Positions 7,231-15,650 of a stretch of 33,072 nucleotides of DNA are shown piece after piece. The DNA lies in NCBI RefSeq assembly GCF_014636235.1, contig NZ_BMDZ01000042.1, positions 1 to 33,072 on the forward strand, read 5' to 3'. How positions within the stretch are numbered: position 1 is the first letter of the stretch; every line of letters begins with the position of its first letter. The notes beneath the pieces are model-generated. The model was not told the DNA's origin. It saw only the letters and a list, made by a program, of their open reading frames with translations, and did no database searches. A program made the position numbers and the translations under genes. This DNA comes from Tistrella bauzanensis. Its GTDB lineage: Bacteria > Pseudomonadota > Alphaproteobacteria > Tistrellales > Tistrellaceae.

Positions 7231-8208
7231 ATGCGGCTCTATCGACGTTTCGACGGCCTGCCGGCAGAGGCACGGGGGCTGTCTGTGGCCCTGGGGAATT
7301 TCGATGGCGTGCATTGCGGCCATCGCGCGGTGATCGGGGCCGCCGCATCGGCGGCGCGCCGGCTGGGCACGCGCCCGGCGGTGCTGACCTTCGAGCCCCA
7401 TCCCCGCCAGGTGCTGCAGCCCGATCGCGCCCCCGGTCGCCTGCAGACCCCGTCTGACAAGCTGCGGGTGCTGGCGGCGGAGGCCATTCCCGCCGTGTTC
7501 ATGCTGCGCTTCAGCAAGGCGCTGGCGGCGATGCCGGCCGAGGATTTCATCGATCGGGTGCTGCTGCGCGGCCTGCGCGTGGCGCATCTGGCGATCGGCC
7601 ATGATTTCGTGTTCGGTCGCGGCCGTGGCGGCGATGCCAAGCTGCTGGAACAGGCGGCCCAGCGCCATGGCTTCGGCCTGTCGGTGGTGGAGCCGCGATC
7701 GCTGGGCGACACCGTGTTCTCGTCGACCGCGATCCGCCAGGCGATCGCCGATGGCGACATGATCCGCGCCGGCCAGTTGCTGGGCCGGCCCTGGTCGGTG
7801 ACCGGCCGGGTGCGCGGCGGCGACCGGCGCGGCCGCACCATCGGCTTTCCCACCGCCAACATCGCCATCGGCCGCTATGTCGAGCCGGCGACCGGGGTTT
7901 ATGCGATCCGCGCCCATGTGGCAGCGGGGCGGGGCGCCGGCGGCGTGGCCCTGCCGGGCGGGCGCTATGACGGTGTCGCCAATTTCGGCCGCAGGCCCAC
8001 ATTCGACAAACGCGACCTGCTGCTGGAGGCGCATCTGTTCGATTTCGCCGGCGATTTGTATGGCCGGCAGGTCGAAATCGCCTTCATCGAGCGGATCCGC
8101 GCTGAACGCCGTTTCGACGGGATCGAGGCGCTGAAGGCCCAGATCGCCGCCGACAGCGAGCGCGCCCGCGGCCTGCTCGCCGATGCCGCCGACCGGCGCT
8201 ATGGCTGA
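7231..8208 (+). CDS. ribF: Bifunctional riboflavin kinase / FAD synthetase
   Basis: A 325-residue RibF, which phosphorylates riboflavin to FMN and adenylylates FMN to FAD in the cytoplasm. The N-terminal FAD synthetase domain has VALGNFDGVHCGHRAVIG (about 19-36), the nucleotidyltransferase HxGH-type loop, and later SSTAIRQAIADGDM, the ISSTxIR-like segment. The C-terminal flavokinase domain begins with RGGDRRGRTIGFPTANI, the GxPTAN magnesium/ATP motif at about residues 205-210, and ends with the helix FDGIEALKAQIAADSERAR. Length and domain order are standard. ATG 7231 fits the family N-terminus; only weak GGACGG precedes it. It lies just before ileS, a conserved neighbourhood in proteobacteria. 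Confidence 0.96.
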   Translation: MRLYRRFDGLPAEARGLSVALGNFDGVHCGHRAVIGAAASAARRLGTRPAVLTFEPHPRQVLQPDRAPGRLQTPSDKLRVLAAEAIPAVFMLRFSKALAAMPAEDFIDRVLLRGLRVAHLAIGHDFVFGRGRGGDAKLLEQAAQRHGFGLSVVEPRSLGDTVFSSTAIRQAIADGDMIRAGQLLGRPWSVTGRVRGGDRRGRTIGFPTANIAIGRYVEPATGVYAIRAHVAAGRGAGGVALPGGRYDGVANFGRRPTFDKRDLLLEAHLFDFAGDLYGRQVEIAFIERIRAERRFDGIEALKAQIAADSERARGLLADAADRRYG

Positions 8209-8362
8209 TGGTGCGGGCGGCCATGCGCCGGTCGTGCTATGCCTGCGCCGCCGCCCGTGGCATGATGCGCGCCGCCTGACCTTCAGTGGCCGGGCAGCCG
8301 ACCCATCGCGTTTTCCTGTCGCGTTTCCCTCTGACCTTCAAGCCCGGAAGGGCCGGACCTCG

Positions 8363-11185
8363 ATGAGCGTGGACTACAAAGCCTCGGTTTTTCTGCCCCA
8401 GACCCGTTTCCCGATGCGTGGCAACCTGCCGGCCAACGAGCCGGGCCTGCTCGACCGCTGGTCCGGCCAGGATCTGTATGCCCGGCTGCGTGCGGATGGC
8501 GAGGGGCGCGAGCGTTTCGTGCTTCATGACGGCCCGCCCTATGCCAATGGCCATCTTCATATCGGCCATGCGCTGAACAAGATTCTGAAGGACGTGATCA
8601 GCCGCTGCCAGCAGATGCAGGGCCATGACGCGCCCTATGTGCCGGGCTGGGACTGCCACGGTCTACCGATCGAATGGGAGATCGAGAAGCGCTATCGCGA
8701 GAAGGGGCTGAACAAGGACGAGGTGCCGCTGGTGGAATTCCGCCGCGAGTGCCGCGAGTTCGCCAGCCACTGGATCGATGTGCAGCGCGCCGAATTCAAA
8801 CGCCTGGGCGTGCTGGGCGACTGGGAGCGGCCCTATCTCACCATGACCTTCGATGCCGAGGCGCAGATCGTGCGCGAACTCGGCAAGTTCCTGCTGACCG
8901 GCCAGCTTTATCGCGGGCCGCAGGCGGTGATGTGGTCGCCGGTTGAGAAGACAGCCCTCGCCGAGGCCGAGATCGAGTATCACGACAAGACCTCGACCAC
9001 GATCACGGTGCGCTTCCCGGTGGTGACCGCCAGTCATCCGGCGCTCTCGGGGGCGTCGGTGCTGATCTGGACCACCACCCCCTGGACCATTCCCGGCAAC
9101 CGCGCCGTCGCCTATGGCCCCGAGCTGGACTATGTGGCGATCCGGCCGACGGCGGTTGGTGAAGGGTCGCTGGCACGCGTGGGCGAGGTGCTGGTGCTGG
9201 CCGAGGCGCTGGCCCCGGCCGTGCTGGCCGATGCCGGCATCACCGCACATGAGGTGGTGGCGACCTTCAAGGGCACGGCGTTCGAAGGTGCGGTCTGCGC
9301 CCATCCGTTCCGTGGCCAGGGCTATGATTTCGACGTGCCGCTGCTGCCCGGCGACCATGTGACGACCGAGCAGGGCACCGGTCTGGTTCACACCGCCCCC
9401 GGCCATGGCGAGGAAGACTTCATCCTGGGCCGGACCTTCGGGCTTGAGGTGCCGGACACGGTGGCCGAGGACGGCATCTATACCGAGAGCGTGCCGATCT
9501 TCGCGGGCGACCATGTGTTCAAGGTCGACGACCGGATGTGTCAGGCGCTGGCCGATGCCGGCGCGCTGCTGACGCGCGGCAAGCTGCGCCACAGCTATCC
9601 GCATTCCTGGCGGTCGAAGGCGCCGGTCATTTTCCGCGCCACCCGCCAGTGGTTCATCTCGATGGAGCAGTCGAAGCTGCGCGAGAAGGCGCTGGCGGCG
9701 ATCGACCGGGTGCGCTGGGTGCCCGAGACCGGCCGCAACCGCATCCGCTCGATGGTCGAGAGCCGGCCCGACTGGCTGGTGTCGCGTCAGCGTGCCTGGG
9801 GCGTGCCGATCACGGTCTTCGTCGATAAGGCGACCGGCGAACCGCTGCGCGATCCCGAGGTTCTGGACCGGATCGCGGTCGCCGTGGCGCAAGAAGGTGC
9901 CGAGGCCTGGTACACCCGCGACCCCGCCGAATTCCTGGGCGCCGGCCGCGACCCGGCCGATTACGAGCAGGTCACCGACATCCTGGATGTCTGGTTCGAC
10001 AGCGGCTCGTCGCATGCCTTCACCCTGGAAGGCCGCAACGATCTGAAATGGCCGGCCTCGCTGTATCTGGAAGGCTCGGACCAGCATCGCGGCTGGTTCC
10101 AGTCGTCGCTGCTCGAAGCCTGCGGCACTCGCGGCACGGCCCCGTATGAAGCGGTGCTCACCCACGGTTTCGTGCTCGACGGCGAAGGCCGCAAGATGTC
10201 GAAATCGGTCGGCAACGTCATCGCGCCGCAGCAGGTGATCGAGCAGTACGGCGCCGATATCCTGCGGCTGTGGGTGGTGTCGGCGGATTATTCGCAGGAC
10301 GTGCGGATTTCCAAGGACATCCTGTCGTCGCAGGCCGATGCCTATCGCCGGCTGCGCAACACCTTCCGCTATCTGCTGGGCGCGCTCGACGGCTTCTCGG
10401 ATGCTGAACGGCTCGACCTCGACCAGATGCCCGAGCTGGAGCGCTTCGTGCTGCACCGGCTGTGGGAGTTGGACGTGCAGATCCGCAAGGCGATCGCGGC
10501 CTATGACTTCCATACCATGGCGACCCTGTTGCACAATTTCTGCGCGGTCGACCTGTCGGCGTTCTATTTCGACGTCCGTAAGGACGTGCTGTATTGCGAC
10601 GCGCCCGACAGCATCCGGCGGCGCGCGACCCGCACGGTCATGGATCTGCTGTTCGACCGGCTGACGGTGTGGGCGGCGCCGATCCTGGTGTTCACCGCCG
10701 AGGAAGCCTGGCTTGCCCGCTTCCCCGAGGGGATGGCCCCCGAAGGTGAAAGCGTGCACCGCCGGGTGTTTCCCGACACGGTCGAGGCCTGGCGCAATGA
10801 CGCCCTGGCCGATCGCTGGCGCCGGGTGCGCCAGATCCGCCGGGTGATCACCGGGGCGATCGAGGTCGAGCGTCGCGAGAAGCGGATTCGCGCCAGCCTT
10901 GAGGCGCATCCGACCGTGTGGCTGGCGCCCGAACATGCCCATGCCTTCGACGGGCTGGATGTGGCCGAGCTGTCGATCACCTCGGCGGCGACGCTTGCCA
11001 CCGGCGCGGGCGAGGCCCCGGCCGACGCCTTCCGGATGGAGGATGTGCCCGGCGTCGCCGTGGTCGTGGGGCGTGCCGCCGGCGAGAAATGCGCCCGCTG
11101 CTGGCAGGTGCTGCCGGATGTGGGCGTGAATGCCGACCATCCCGCCCTGTGCGGGCGCTGTGCGGATGCGGTGTCTCATGGCTGA
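8363..11185 (+). CDS. ileS: Isoleucyl-tRNA synthetase
   Basis: A 940-residue class Ia aminoacyl-tRNA synthetase that charges tRNA-Ile. The HIGH signature is at residues 66-69 (NGHLHIGHALNKILKD) and KMSKS at 611-615 (GRKMSKSVGNVIAPQQ). Between them lies the CP1 editing domain, with WTTTPWTIPGNRAVAYG and TGLVHTAPGHGEEDF, which hydrolyses mischarged Val-tRNA. The C-terminal zinc finger is present as CARCWQVL and CGRCADAV, as in E. coli type IleS. ATG 8363 gives the normal N-terminus MSVDYKASVFLPQTRFPMRG; the reading frame is open for 60 codons further upstream, but those lack family similarity. The 154-bp spacer from ribF contains no gene and no visible T-box. The stop overlaps the lspA start by 8 bp. 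Confidence 0.98.
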   Translation: MSVDYKASVFLPQTRFPMRGNLPANEPGLLDRWSGQDLYARLRADGEGRERFVLHDGPPYANGHLHIGHALNKILKDVISRCQQMQGHDAPYVPGWDCHGLPIEWEIEKRYREKGLNKDEVPLVEFRRECREFASHWIDVQRAEFKRLGVLGDWERPYLTMTFDAEAQIVRELGKFLLTGQLYRGPQAVMWSPVEKTALAEAEIEYHDKTSTTITVRFPVVTASHPALSGASVLIWTTTPWTIPGNRAVAYGPELDYVAIRPTAVGEGSLARVGEVLVLAEALAPAVLADAGITAHEVVATFKGTAFEGAVCAHPFRGQGYDFDVPLLPGDHVTTEQGTGLVHTAPGHGEEDFILGRTFGLEVPDTVAEDGIYTESVPIFAGDHVFKVDDRMCQALADAGALLTRGKLRHSYPHSWRSKAPVIFRATRQWFISMEQSKLREKALAAIDRVRWVPETGRNRIRSMVESRPDWLVSRQRAWGVPITVFVDKATGEPLRDPEVLDRIAVAVAQEGAEAWYTRDPAEFLGAGRDPADYEQVTDILDVWFDSGSSHAFTLEGRNDLKWPASLYLEGSDQHRGWFQSSLLEACGTRGTAPYEAVLTHGFVLDGEGRKMSKSVGNVIAPQQVIEQYGADILRLWVVSADYSQDVRISKDILSSQADAYRRLRNTFRYLLGALDGFSDAERLDLDQMPELERFVLHRLWELDVQIRKAIAAYDFHTMATLLHNFCAVDLSAFYFDVRKDVLYCDAPDSIRRRATRTVMDLLFDRLTVWAAPILVFTAEEAWLARFPEGMAPEGESVHRRVFPDTVEAWRNDALADRWRRVRQIRRVITGAIEVERREKRIRASLEAHPTVWLAPEHAHAFDGLDVAELSITSAATLATGAGEAPADAFRMEDVPGVAVVVGRAAGEKCARCWQVLPDVGVNADHPALCGRCADAVSHG

Positions 11186-11720
11186 CCACCGGCCGGCGTC
11201 ACCGGTGGGCGGTCTGGACCATCAGACGATGCGGGCCCGCAGCCGTCGCATGCTGCTGATCGGCTTCATCGGTGTTCTGGTGGCCGATCAGATTACCAAG
11301 CAGGTGGTGCTGGCCGCCTTCGACATGCCGGGCGACGGCGTGGTGGTGACCTTCTTTTTCAACCTGATCCTGGTGTTCAATCGCGGCGTCAGTTTCGGTA
11401 TGTTGGCACAGCATGGTGAACTGGCGCGCTGGGGGCTGACAGTTCTGGCAGCGGTGGTTGCCCTGGTGCTGATCCGCTGGGGCTGGCGGGGTGAACGGGC
11501 CTGGACCGCGCTGGGGCTGGGCCTGGTGGCGGGCGGTGCGATCGGCAATGCGCTCGACCGGGTCCGGATCGGCGCGGTGGTCGATTTCCTCGATCTTCAC
11601 TATGCCGGCTGGCACTACCCGGCCTTCAATATCGCCGATGCCGGCATCACGCTCGGCGTCGTCCTGCTGCTGATCGACGGCCTGTTCGGCCGCGATCCAT
11701 CAGAGCAGGCCCGGTCCTGA
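11178..11720 (+). CDS. lspA: Lipoprotein signal peptidase (signal peptidase II)
   Basis: A 180-residue inner-membrane aspartyl protease that cuts signal peptides of diacylglyceryl-modified prolipoproteins. Four membrane segments are visible; conserved boxes include VADQITKQVVL after TM1, NRGVSFGML, GNALDRVRIGAVVDFLDLH with catalytic Asp127, and AFNIADAGITLGV with catalytic Asp154. ATG 11178 overlaps the end of ileS by 8 bp, indicating translational coupling; ATG 11229 would give a shorter N-terminus and cannot be excluded. Position between ileS and a lipoprotein gene is conserved in many proteobacteria. The lipoproteins at 11813, 18925 and 23970 are likely substrates. Confidence 0.96.
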   Translation: MADHRPASPVGGLDHQTMRARSRRMLLIGFIGVLVADQITKQVVLAAFDMPGDGVVVTFFFNLILVFNRGVSFGMLAQHGELARWGLTVLAAVVALVLIRWGWRGERAWTALGLGLVAGGAIGNALDRVRIGAVVDFLDLHYAGWHYPAFNIADAGITLGVVLLLIDGLFGRDPSEQARS

Positions 11721-11812
11721 CACCGCCCGCCCGGGTGATGTCGACATGTCATTGGTAGCCGTTCGGGCCGCGCCATTCCGGTGCCGGCCGACGGGATGAG
11801 GGAGCAGACCGC

Positions 11813-12364
11813 ATGAGCCGCCTGACCGCGCTGTCGGTGATCGCGATCCTGAGCGTCGGCCTCGCCGCCTGCGATACGGCGCGCGAGACCCTGGGGCTGA
11901 ACAAGCGTGCACCCGACGAATTCGCCGTCGTCCCCCGTGCACCGCTTGTGCTGCCGCCCAATTACGACCTGCGCCCGCCGGAGCCCGGCATGGCCCGCCC
12001 GCAGGAGCAGACGCCGGCCCAGACCGCGCGCGCGGCCCTGACTGGCAATGCCGTGCCCGGCACGGCCCCCACCGGCGGCAGCGAGATCGAGCAGGCGGTG
12101 CTGGCCGCAACCGGCGCCGACCGCGCCGATCCCGGCATCCGGTCGACGATCGCGCAGGAAAACACCCAGCTGGTCGAGGCCAGCGACAGCTTTGTCAACA
12201 GCCTGCTGTTCTGGCAGGAGCAGCCGGAGCCGGGCACGGTGATCGATGCCGGCGCCGAGCAGCGCCGCCTGCAGAGCAATCAGGCGGTGGGTCGCGCGGC
12301 GACCGATGGTGAGAGCCCGATCATCGAGCGCAAGCGTCGTGGTCTGCTGGAAGGCATTTTCTGA
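11813..12364 (+). CDS. DUF3035 lipoprotein (BamF-like)
   Basis: A 183-residue lipoprotein with signal peptide MSRLTALSVIAILSVGLAAC and lipobox cysteine Cys20. The mature protein starts with RETLGLNKRAPDEFAVVPRA and LVLPPNYDLRPPEPG, the hallmark of DUF3035. Members of this alphaproteobacterial family have been described or annotated as BamF, an accessory lipoprotein of the outer-membrane beta-barrel assembly complex; I recall this and cannot verify it here. The C-terminal part is rich in Glu/Gln/Arg and probably unstructured, ending in RKRRGLLEGIF. The RBS GAGGGAG lies just upstream of ATG 11813. Its place directly after lspA fits a role in envelope biogenesis. Confidence 0.88.
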   Translation: MSRLTALSVIAILSVGLAACDTARETLGLNKRAPDEFAVVPRAPLVLPPNYDLRPPEPGMARPQEQTPAQTARAALTGNAVPGTAPTGGSEIEQAVLAATGADRADPGIRSTIAQENTQLVEASDSFVNSLLFWQEQPEPGTVIDAGAEQRRLQSNQAVGRAATDGESPIIERKRRGLLEGIF

Positions 12365-12374
12365 GCCCGGCATC

Positions 12375-12400
12375 GGCCGGCGGTGCGGCCGCCGCCGGCC
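12375..12400 (+). terminator. GC-rich stem-loop after the DUF3035 gene
   Basis: GGCCGGCGG and CCGCCGGCC form a perfect 9-bp stem with an 8-base loop, starting 11 bp after the DUF3035 stop codon. No T-run follows, so termination is uncertain; the stem could also shield the 3' end of the upstream message. Confidence 0.4.
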
Positions 12401-12521
12401 ATCCGGTGGCTATGACATAACCGGGCACCCGGCGGCGGGGGGTTGCGCCGGCCGCCGCACCGGCCCATCCTTTGATGCGGCCGCATGCCACCCGGCCGGC
12501 CGATCAACGAGGAGACGACGC

Positions 12522-14156
12522 TTGCCTGCGTCACTACCCCCCGCCGAGCGTCCCCGCCGCCGCGGGCGGCGGACCGCGCCGCTGTTCGCCGCGTCTGCGG
12601 GCCTGATGATGCTGATGGCGACCGGCCTGGCCGCGCCGCTGGCTGCCGCCCAGCCATCCGCCGCTCAGCCAGCCGCCGCGTCACCCGCGGCCGTGCCGCC
12701 GCCATCGGTGGCGGCCGCGACGGCGACCGCCGCCGCCAAGGCCGCCACCCCGCTTCTGGGCGCTCGGACGCGCATACTCGACAACGGCCTTCAGGTCGTG
12801 GTGGTTGAGGACCATCGCATGCCGGTCGTGTCGCATATGGTGTGGTATCGGGTGGGCAGCGCCGACGAACCGCCGCGCCGGTCCGGCATCGCCCATTTCC
12901 TGGAACATCTGATGTTCAAGGGCACCGATCAGGTGGCGGGCGACGAGTTCTCGCGGCTGATCGCCGAGAATGGCGGTCGTGACAACGCCTTCACCTCGTA
13001 TGATTTCACCGCCTATTATCAGAACATCGCCGCCGACCGGCTGGATCTGGTGATGCGCCTGGAAGCCGACCGGATGACCGGGTTGAAGCTGACGCCGGAA
13101 GACACCCGGACCGAGCTTCAGGTGGTGATCGAAGAACGCCGCAGCCGCACCGACAACGACCCGCAGGCGCGGTTTTCGGAAGCCTATCGCGCCATGCTCT
13201 ATGGCGGCCATCCCTATGGCCGGCCGGTGATCGGCTGGAGCGCGGAACTGCCGACGCTGACCCGTGACGACGCGCTGGCCTTCTATAAGGCCCATTACCG
13301 GCCATCGGCTGCCATCGTGGTGGTGGCAGGCGACGTTCAGGCCGCAGACGTGTTCAAGCTGGCCGAGGCGACCTATGGCCGGGTGGCGAATGACGGCCCC
13401 GCTCCCGACGATGCGGCACCCGGTGCCGGCGCGGAGGTCGGTGTTGCCAATGATGCCCGGGCGATCGAGGCTCATCGGCTTCGCCCGGCGCCGGCACCGC
13501 TGATCGGCGACCGGCGGCTGGTGCTGGCCGAGGCCGGGGTGGCCTCGCCGACCTGGCGCCGGTCGTGGCTGGTGCCCGTGGCCGAGAGTTTCGGCCACGA
13601 CCGCGAGGAAGCGCTGGACCTGTTCCTGTTTGCGATGGGTGGCGGGTCGAATTCGCCGCTCTACCGCCGGCTGGTGGTGGCCGAGGGCGTGGCGGTTCAG
13701 GCTGGCGCGTTCTATTCCGGCGCCCGCGACGAAGGCCAGGTGATGATCTATGCGGCGCCGGCACCGGGCGTGTCGGTGGCGGCGCTGGAAGCGGCCGTCG
13801 AGGCGGCGGTGGCCGATCTGCTGAAGGACGGCGTGCCCGCCGATGTGCTGGAACGCGCCCGCACCCGGATGCTGGCCGACGCGGTCTATGCCCGCGACAG
13901 CGTGTCGTCGACCGCCAATCTGGTGGGGCGCGCTTTGGCCACCGGCGAGACGCTGGACCGGCTGGAAACCTGGCCGGAGCGGATCGCCGCCATCACCGGC
14001 GAACAGGGGCTTGAGGCCGCGCGCGCGGTGATGGCGCCGCCCGCCGGCACCGCCACCGGCATCCTGCTGCCCGAAGGTCTGGGGGTCGACGATCCGGCGC
14101 CGGCGGTGGCCTCCGCGGCCAGTGCCGCGCCGTCCAGCGAAGGAACCGTCCATTGA
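12522..14156 (+). CDS. M16 family zinc peptidase, catalytic subunit
   Basis: A 544-residue secreted or periplasmic pitrilysin-type peptidase. An N-terminal signal peptide is formed by PRRRGRRTAPLF and the hydrophobic ASAGLMMLMATGLAAPLAAA; a low-complexity Ala/Pro/Ser linker follows. The inverted zinc motif HxxEH is present as HFLEH at 125-129, with the third ligand region in LQVVIEERRSRTDNDP downstream. The chosen TTG at 12522 has GAGGAGA at 12509-12515, whereas the open frame further upstream runs through the previous gene and has no signal sequence. The stop overlaps the start of a second M16 gene that lacks HxxEH, so the two probably make a heterodimer (one catalytic, one substrate-binding half), as known for M16B pairs. 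Substrates are unknown. Confidence 0.9.
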   Translation: MPASLPPAERPRRRGRRTAPLFAASAGLMMLMATGLAAPLAAAQPSAAQPAAASPAAVPPPSVAAATATAAAKAATPLLGARTRILDNGLQVVVVEDHRMPVVSHMVWYRVGSADEPPRRSGIAHFLEHLMFKGTDQVAGDEFSRLIAENGGRDNAFTSYDFTAYYQNIAADRLDLVMRLEADRMTGLKLTPEDTRTELQVVIEERRSRTDNDPQARFSEAYRAMLYGGHPYGRPVIGWSAELPTLTRDDALAFYKAHYRPSAAIVVVAGDVQAADVFKLAEATYGRVANDGPAPDDAAPGAGAEVGVANDARAIEAHRLRPAPAPLIGDRRLVLAEAGVASPTWRRSWLVPVAESFGHDREEALDLFLFAMGGGSNSPLYRRLVVAEGVAVQAGAFYSGARDEGQVMIYAAPAPGVSVAALEAAVEAAVADLLKDGVPADVLERARTRMLADAVYARDSVSSTANLVGRALATGETLDRLETWPERIAAITGEQGLEAARAVMAPPAGTATGILLPEGLGVDDPAPAVASAASAAPSSEGTVH

Positions 14157-15589
14157 TCGCCGCGCTTTACATGTCAGCGTTTCGTCACGGGCGGGCGCTG
14201 TGGATTGCCCGTATCATTCCAGCCATCGCCCTGGTGGCTTTGATGGTGGCAAGCGGTTCAATGCCGGCGCATGCGCTGGAAATCCGCACCCTGAAGAGCC
14301 CGGAGGGCATTCCCTTCTGGCTGGTACAGGTGCAGGAGCTGCCGGTGGTCACGGTCGATTTCGCCTTCAAGGGCGGCACGGCGCTGGAGCCTGCGGCCAG
14401 GGCCGGTGCGGCGACCCTGGCATCGGGCCTGCTGGTCGAGGGCGCGGGCGATATGGATGGCCCGGCCTTTCAGGACGCGCTGGCGGCGCGGGCGGTTGAG
14501 TTTTCCACCAATGTCAGCCGCGACCGGTTTTCGGGGAGTTTCCGCAGCCTGGCCACCGTGGCGCCGGATGCGGCCGACCTGGTCGGGTTGGCCCTGACCC
14601 GGCCGCGATTCGATGCCGAGGCGATGGAACGCGATCGCCAGCAATTGCTGGTCGGGCTGGCGCGGGATGCCGAAAACCCGCAGGTCATCGCCTCACGCAG
14701 CCTGCTGGAGGGCCTGTTCCCGGCCGATCCCTATGGCCGCCCGGACGAGGGCACCCCCGAAACCATGAGCGCCATCCAGCGCGACGATCTGATGGCCTAT
14801 GCCGGCGCACAGTTCACCCGCGCGCGGCTGACAGTGGGCGTCGTGGGTGACATCACGCCCGAGGCTGCGGGTCAGGTGGTCGATCGGGCCTTCGCCGCTC
14901 TACCGGCGGGCGAGGGTGACGTGATGACCCGGCCGGTGGAGCCGGCCTTCTTCGGCGAGACCGTCGTCGACCGGCCGATCCCGCAGACCGTGATCACCTT
15001 CGCGCTGCCGGGTATTCGCCGCAACGACCCCGACTGGTTTCCGGCCTTCGTGATGAACCATATTCTGGGCGGCGGCAGCTTCACGGCGCGGCTGTTCAAG
15101 GAGGTCCGCGAGGCGCGGGGCCTGGCTTACAGCGTCGGCACCACACTGTTCCCGCTGGACCGTGCCGGGCTGATCTATGGCTATGCCGCCACCCGCAACG
15201 ACCGCGCGCGCGAAACGGTGCAGGTGATCCGCGAGCAGATCAGCCGCTTCGTCGCCGAAGGCCCGACTGAGGCCGAGCTCGCCGGTGCCAAGAAATTTCT
15301 CACCGGTTCCTTCCCGCTCAGCCTGGATGGCAGCGGGGCCGTTGCCGGGCTGCTGGTGACGATGCAGATCCATAACCTGCCGCCGGCCTATCTCGACAAC
15401 CGCAGCGCGCTGATCGAGGCGGTGACCGCTGAAGATGTGAAACGGGTGGCCGCACGTCTGCTCGATACCGATCGTCTGGCGGTGGTGATGGTGGGGCAGC
15501 CGGCCCCGGCCGAGGCCGGACATGCCGCCGTGGCCTCGCCACCATCTGATGCCCCTCCGTCATCCGGGGCATCGTCCACGTCGCATTGA
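14153..15589 (+). CDS. M16 family peptidase-like protein, non-catalytic subunit
   Basis: A 478-residue M16 homologue with signal peptide (ALWIARIIPAIALVALMVAS, cut probably after MPAHA). At the place where the active partner has HFLEH this protein reads GAATLASGLLVEGAGDMD, so the zinc ligands are absent. It retains the C-terminal M16 domain with NHILGGGSFTARLFKEVREA and RGLAYSVGT, the Arg/Tyr substrate-binding motif that is typical of the inactive subunit. The TTG start at 14153 overlaps the upstream TGA by 4 bp and has AAGGA 10 bp before it; ATG 14171 is a possible alternative without a clear RBS. The tail is Pro/Ser/Ala-rich. The pair is translationally coupled, which supports an equimolar heterodimer in the periplasm. 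Confidence 0.9.
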   Translation: MIAALYMSAFRHGRALWIARIIPAIALVALMVASGSMPAHALEIRTLKSPEGIPFWLVQVQELPVVTVDFAFKGGTALEPAARAGAATLASGLLVEGAGDMDGPAFQDALAARAVEFSTNVSRDRFSGSFRSLATVAPDAADLVGLALTRPRFDAEAMERDRQQLLVGLARDAENPQVIASRSLLEGLFPADPYGRPDEGTPETMSAIQRDDLMAYAGAQFTRARLTVGVVGDITPEAAGQVVDRAFAALPAGEGDVMTRPVEPAFFGETVVDRPIPQTVITFALPGIRRNDPDWFPAFVMNHILGGGSFTARLFKEVREARGLAYSVGTTLFPLDRAGLIYGYAATRNDRARETVQVIREQISRFVAEGPTEAELAGAKKFLTGSFPLSLDGSGAVAGLLVTMQIHNLPPAYLDNRSALIEAVTAEDVKRVAARLLDTDRLAVVMVGQPAPAEAGHAAVASPPSDAPPSSGASSTSH

Positions 15590-15650
15590 CCGTTCGCGCC
15601 TGGCCGATCTTCCGCCGTCAATGATGTCCCAAGGACAAGACACCCGCATC

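Noticed and set aside
8663-11179. An 838-codon minus-strand frame opposite ileS
   Set aside because: The plus strand encodes a complete IleS with HIGH, KMSKS and zinc-finger motifs; the antisense frame is a typical high-GC shadow.
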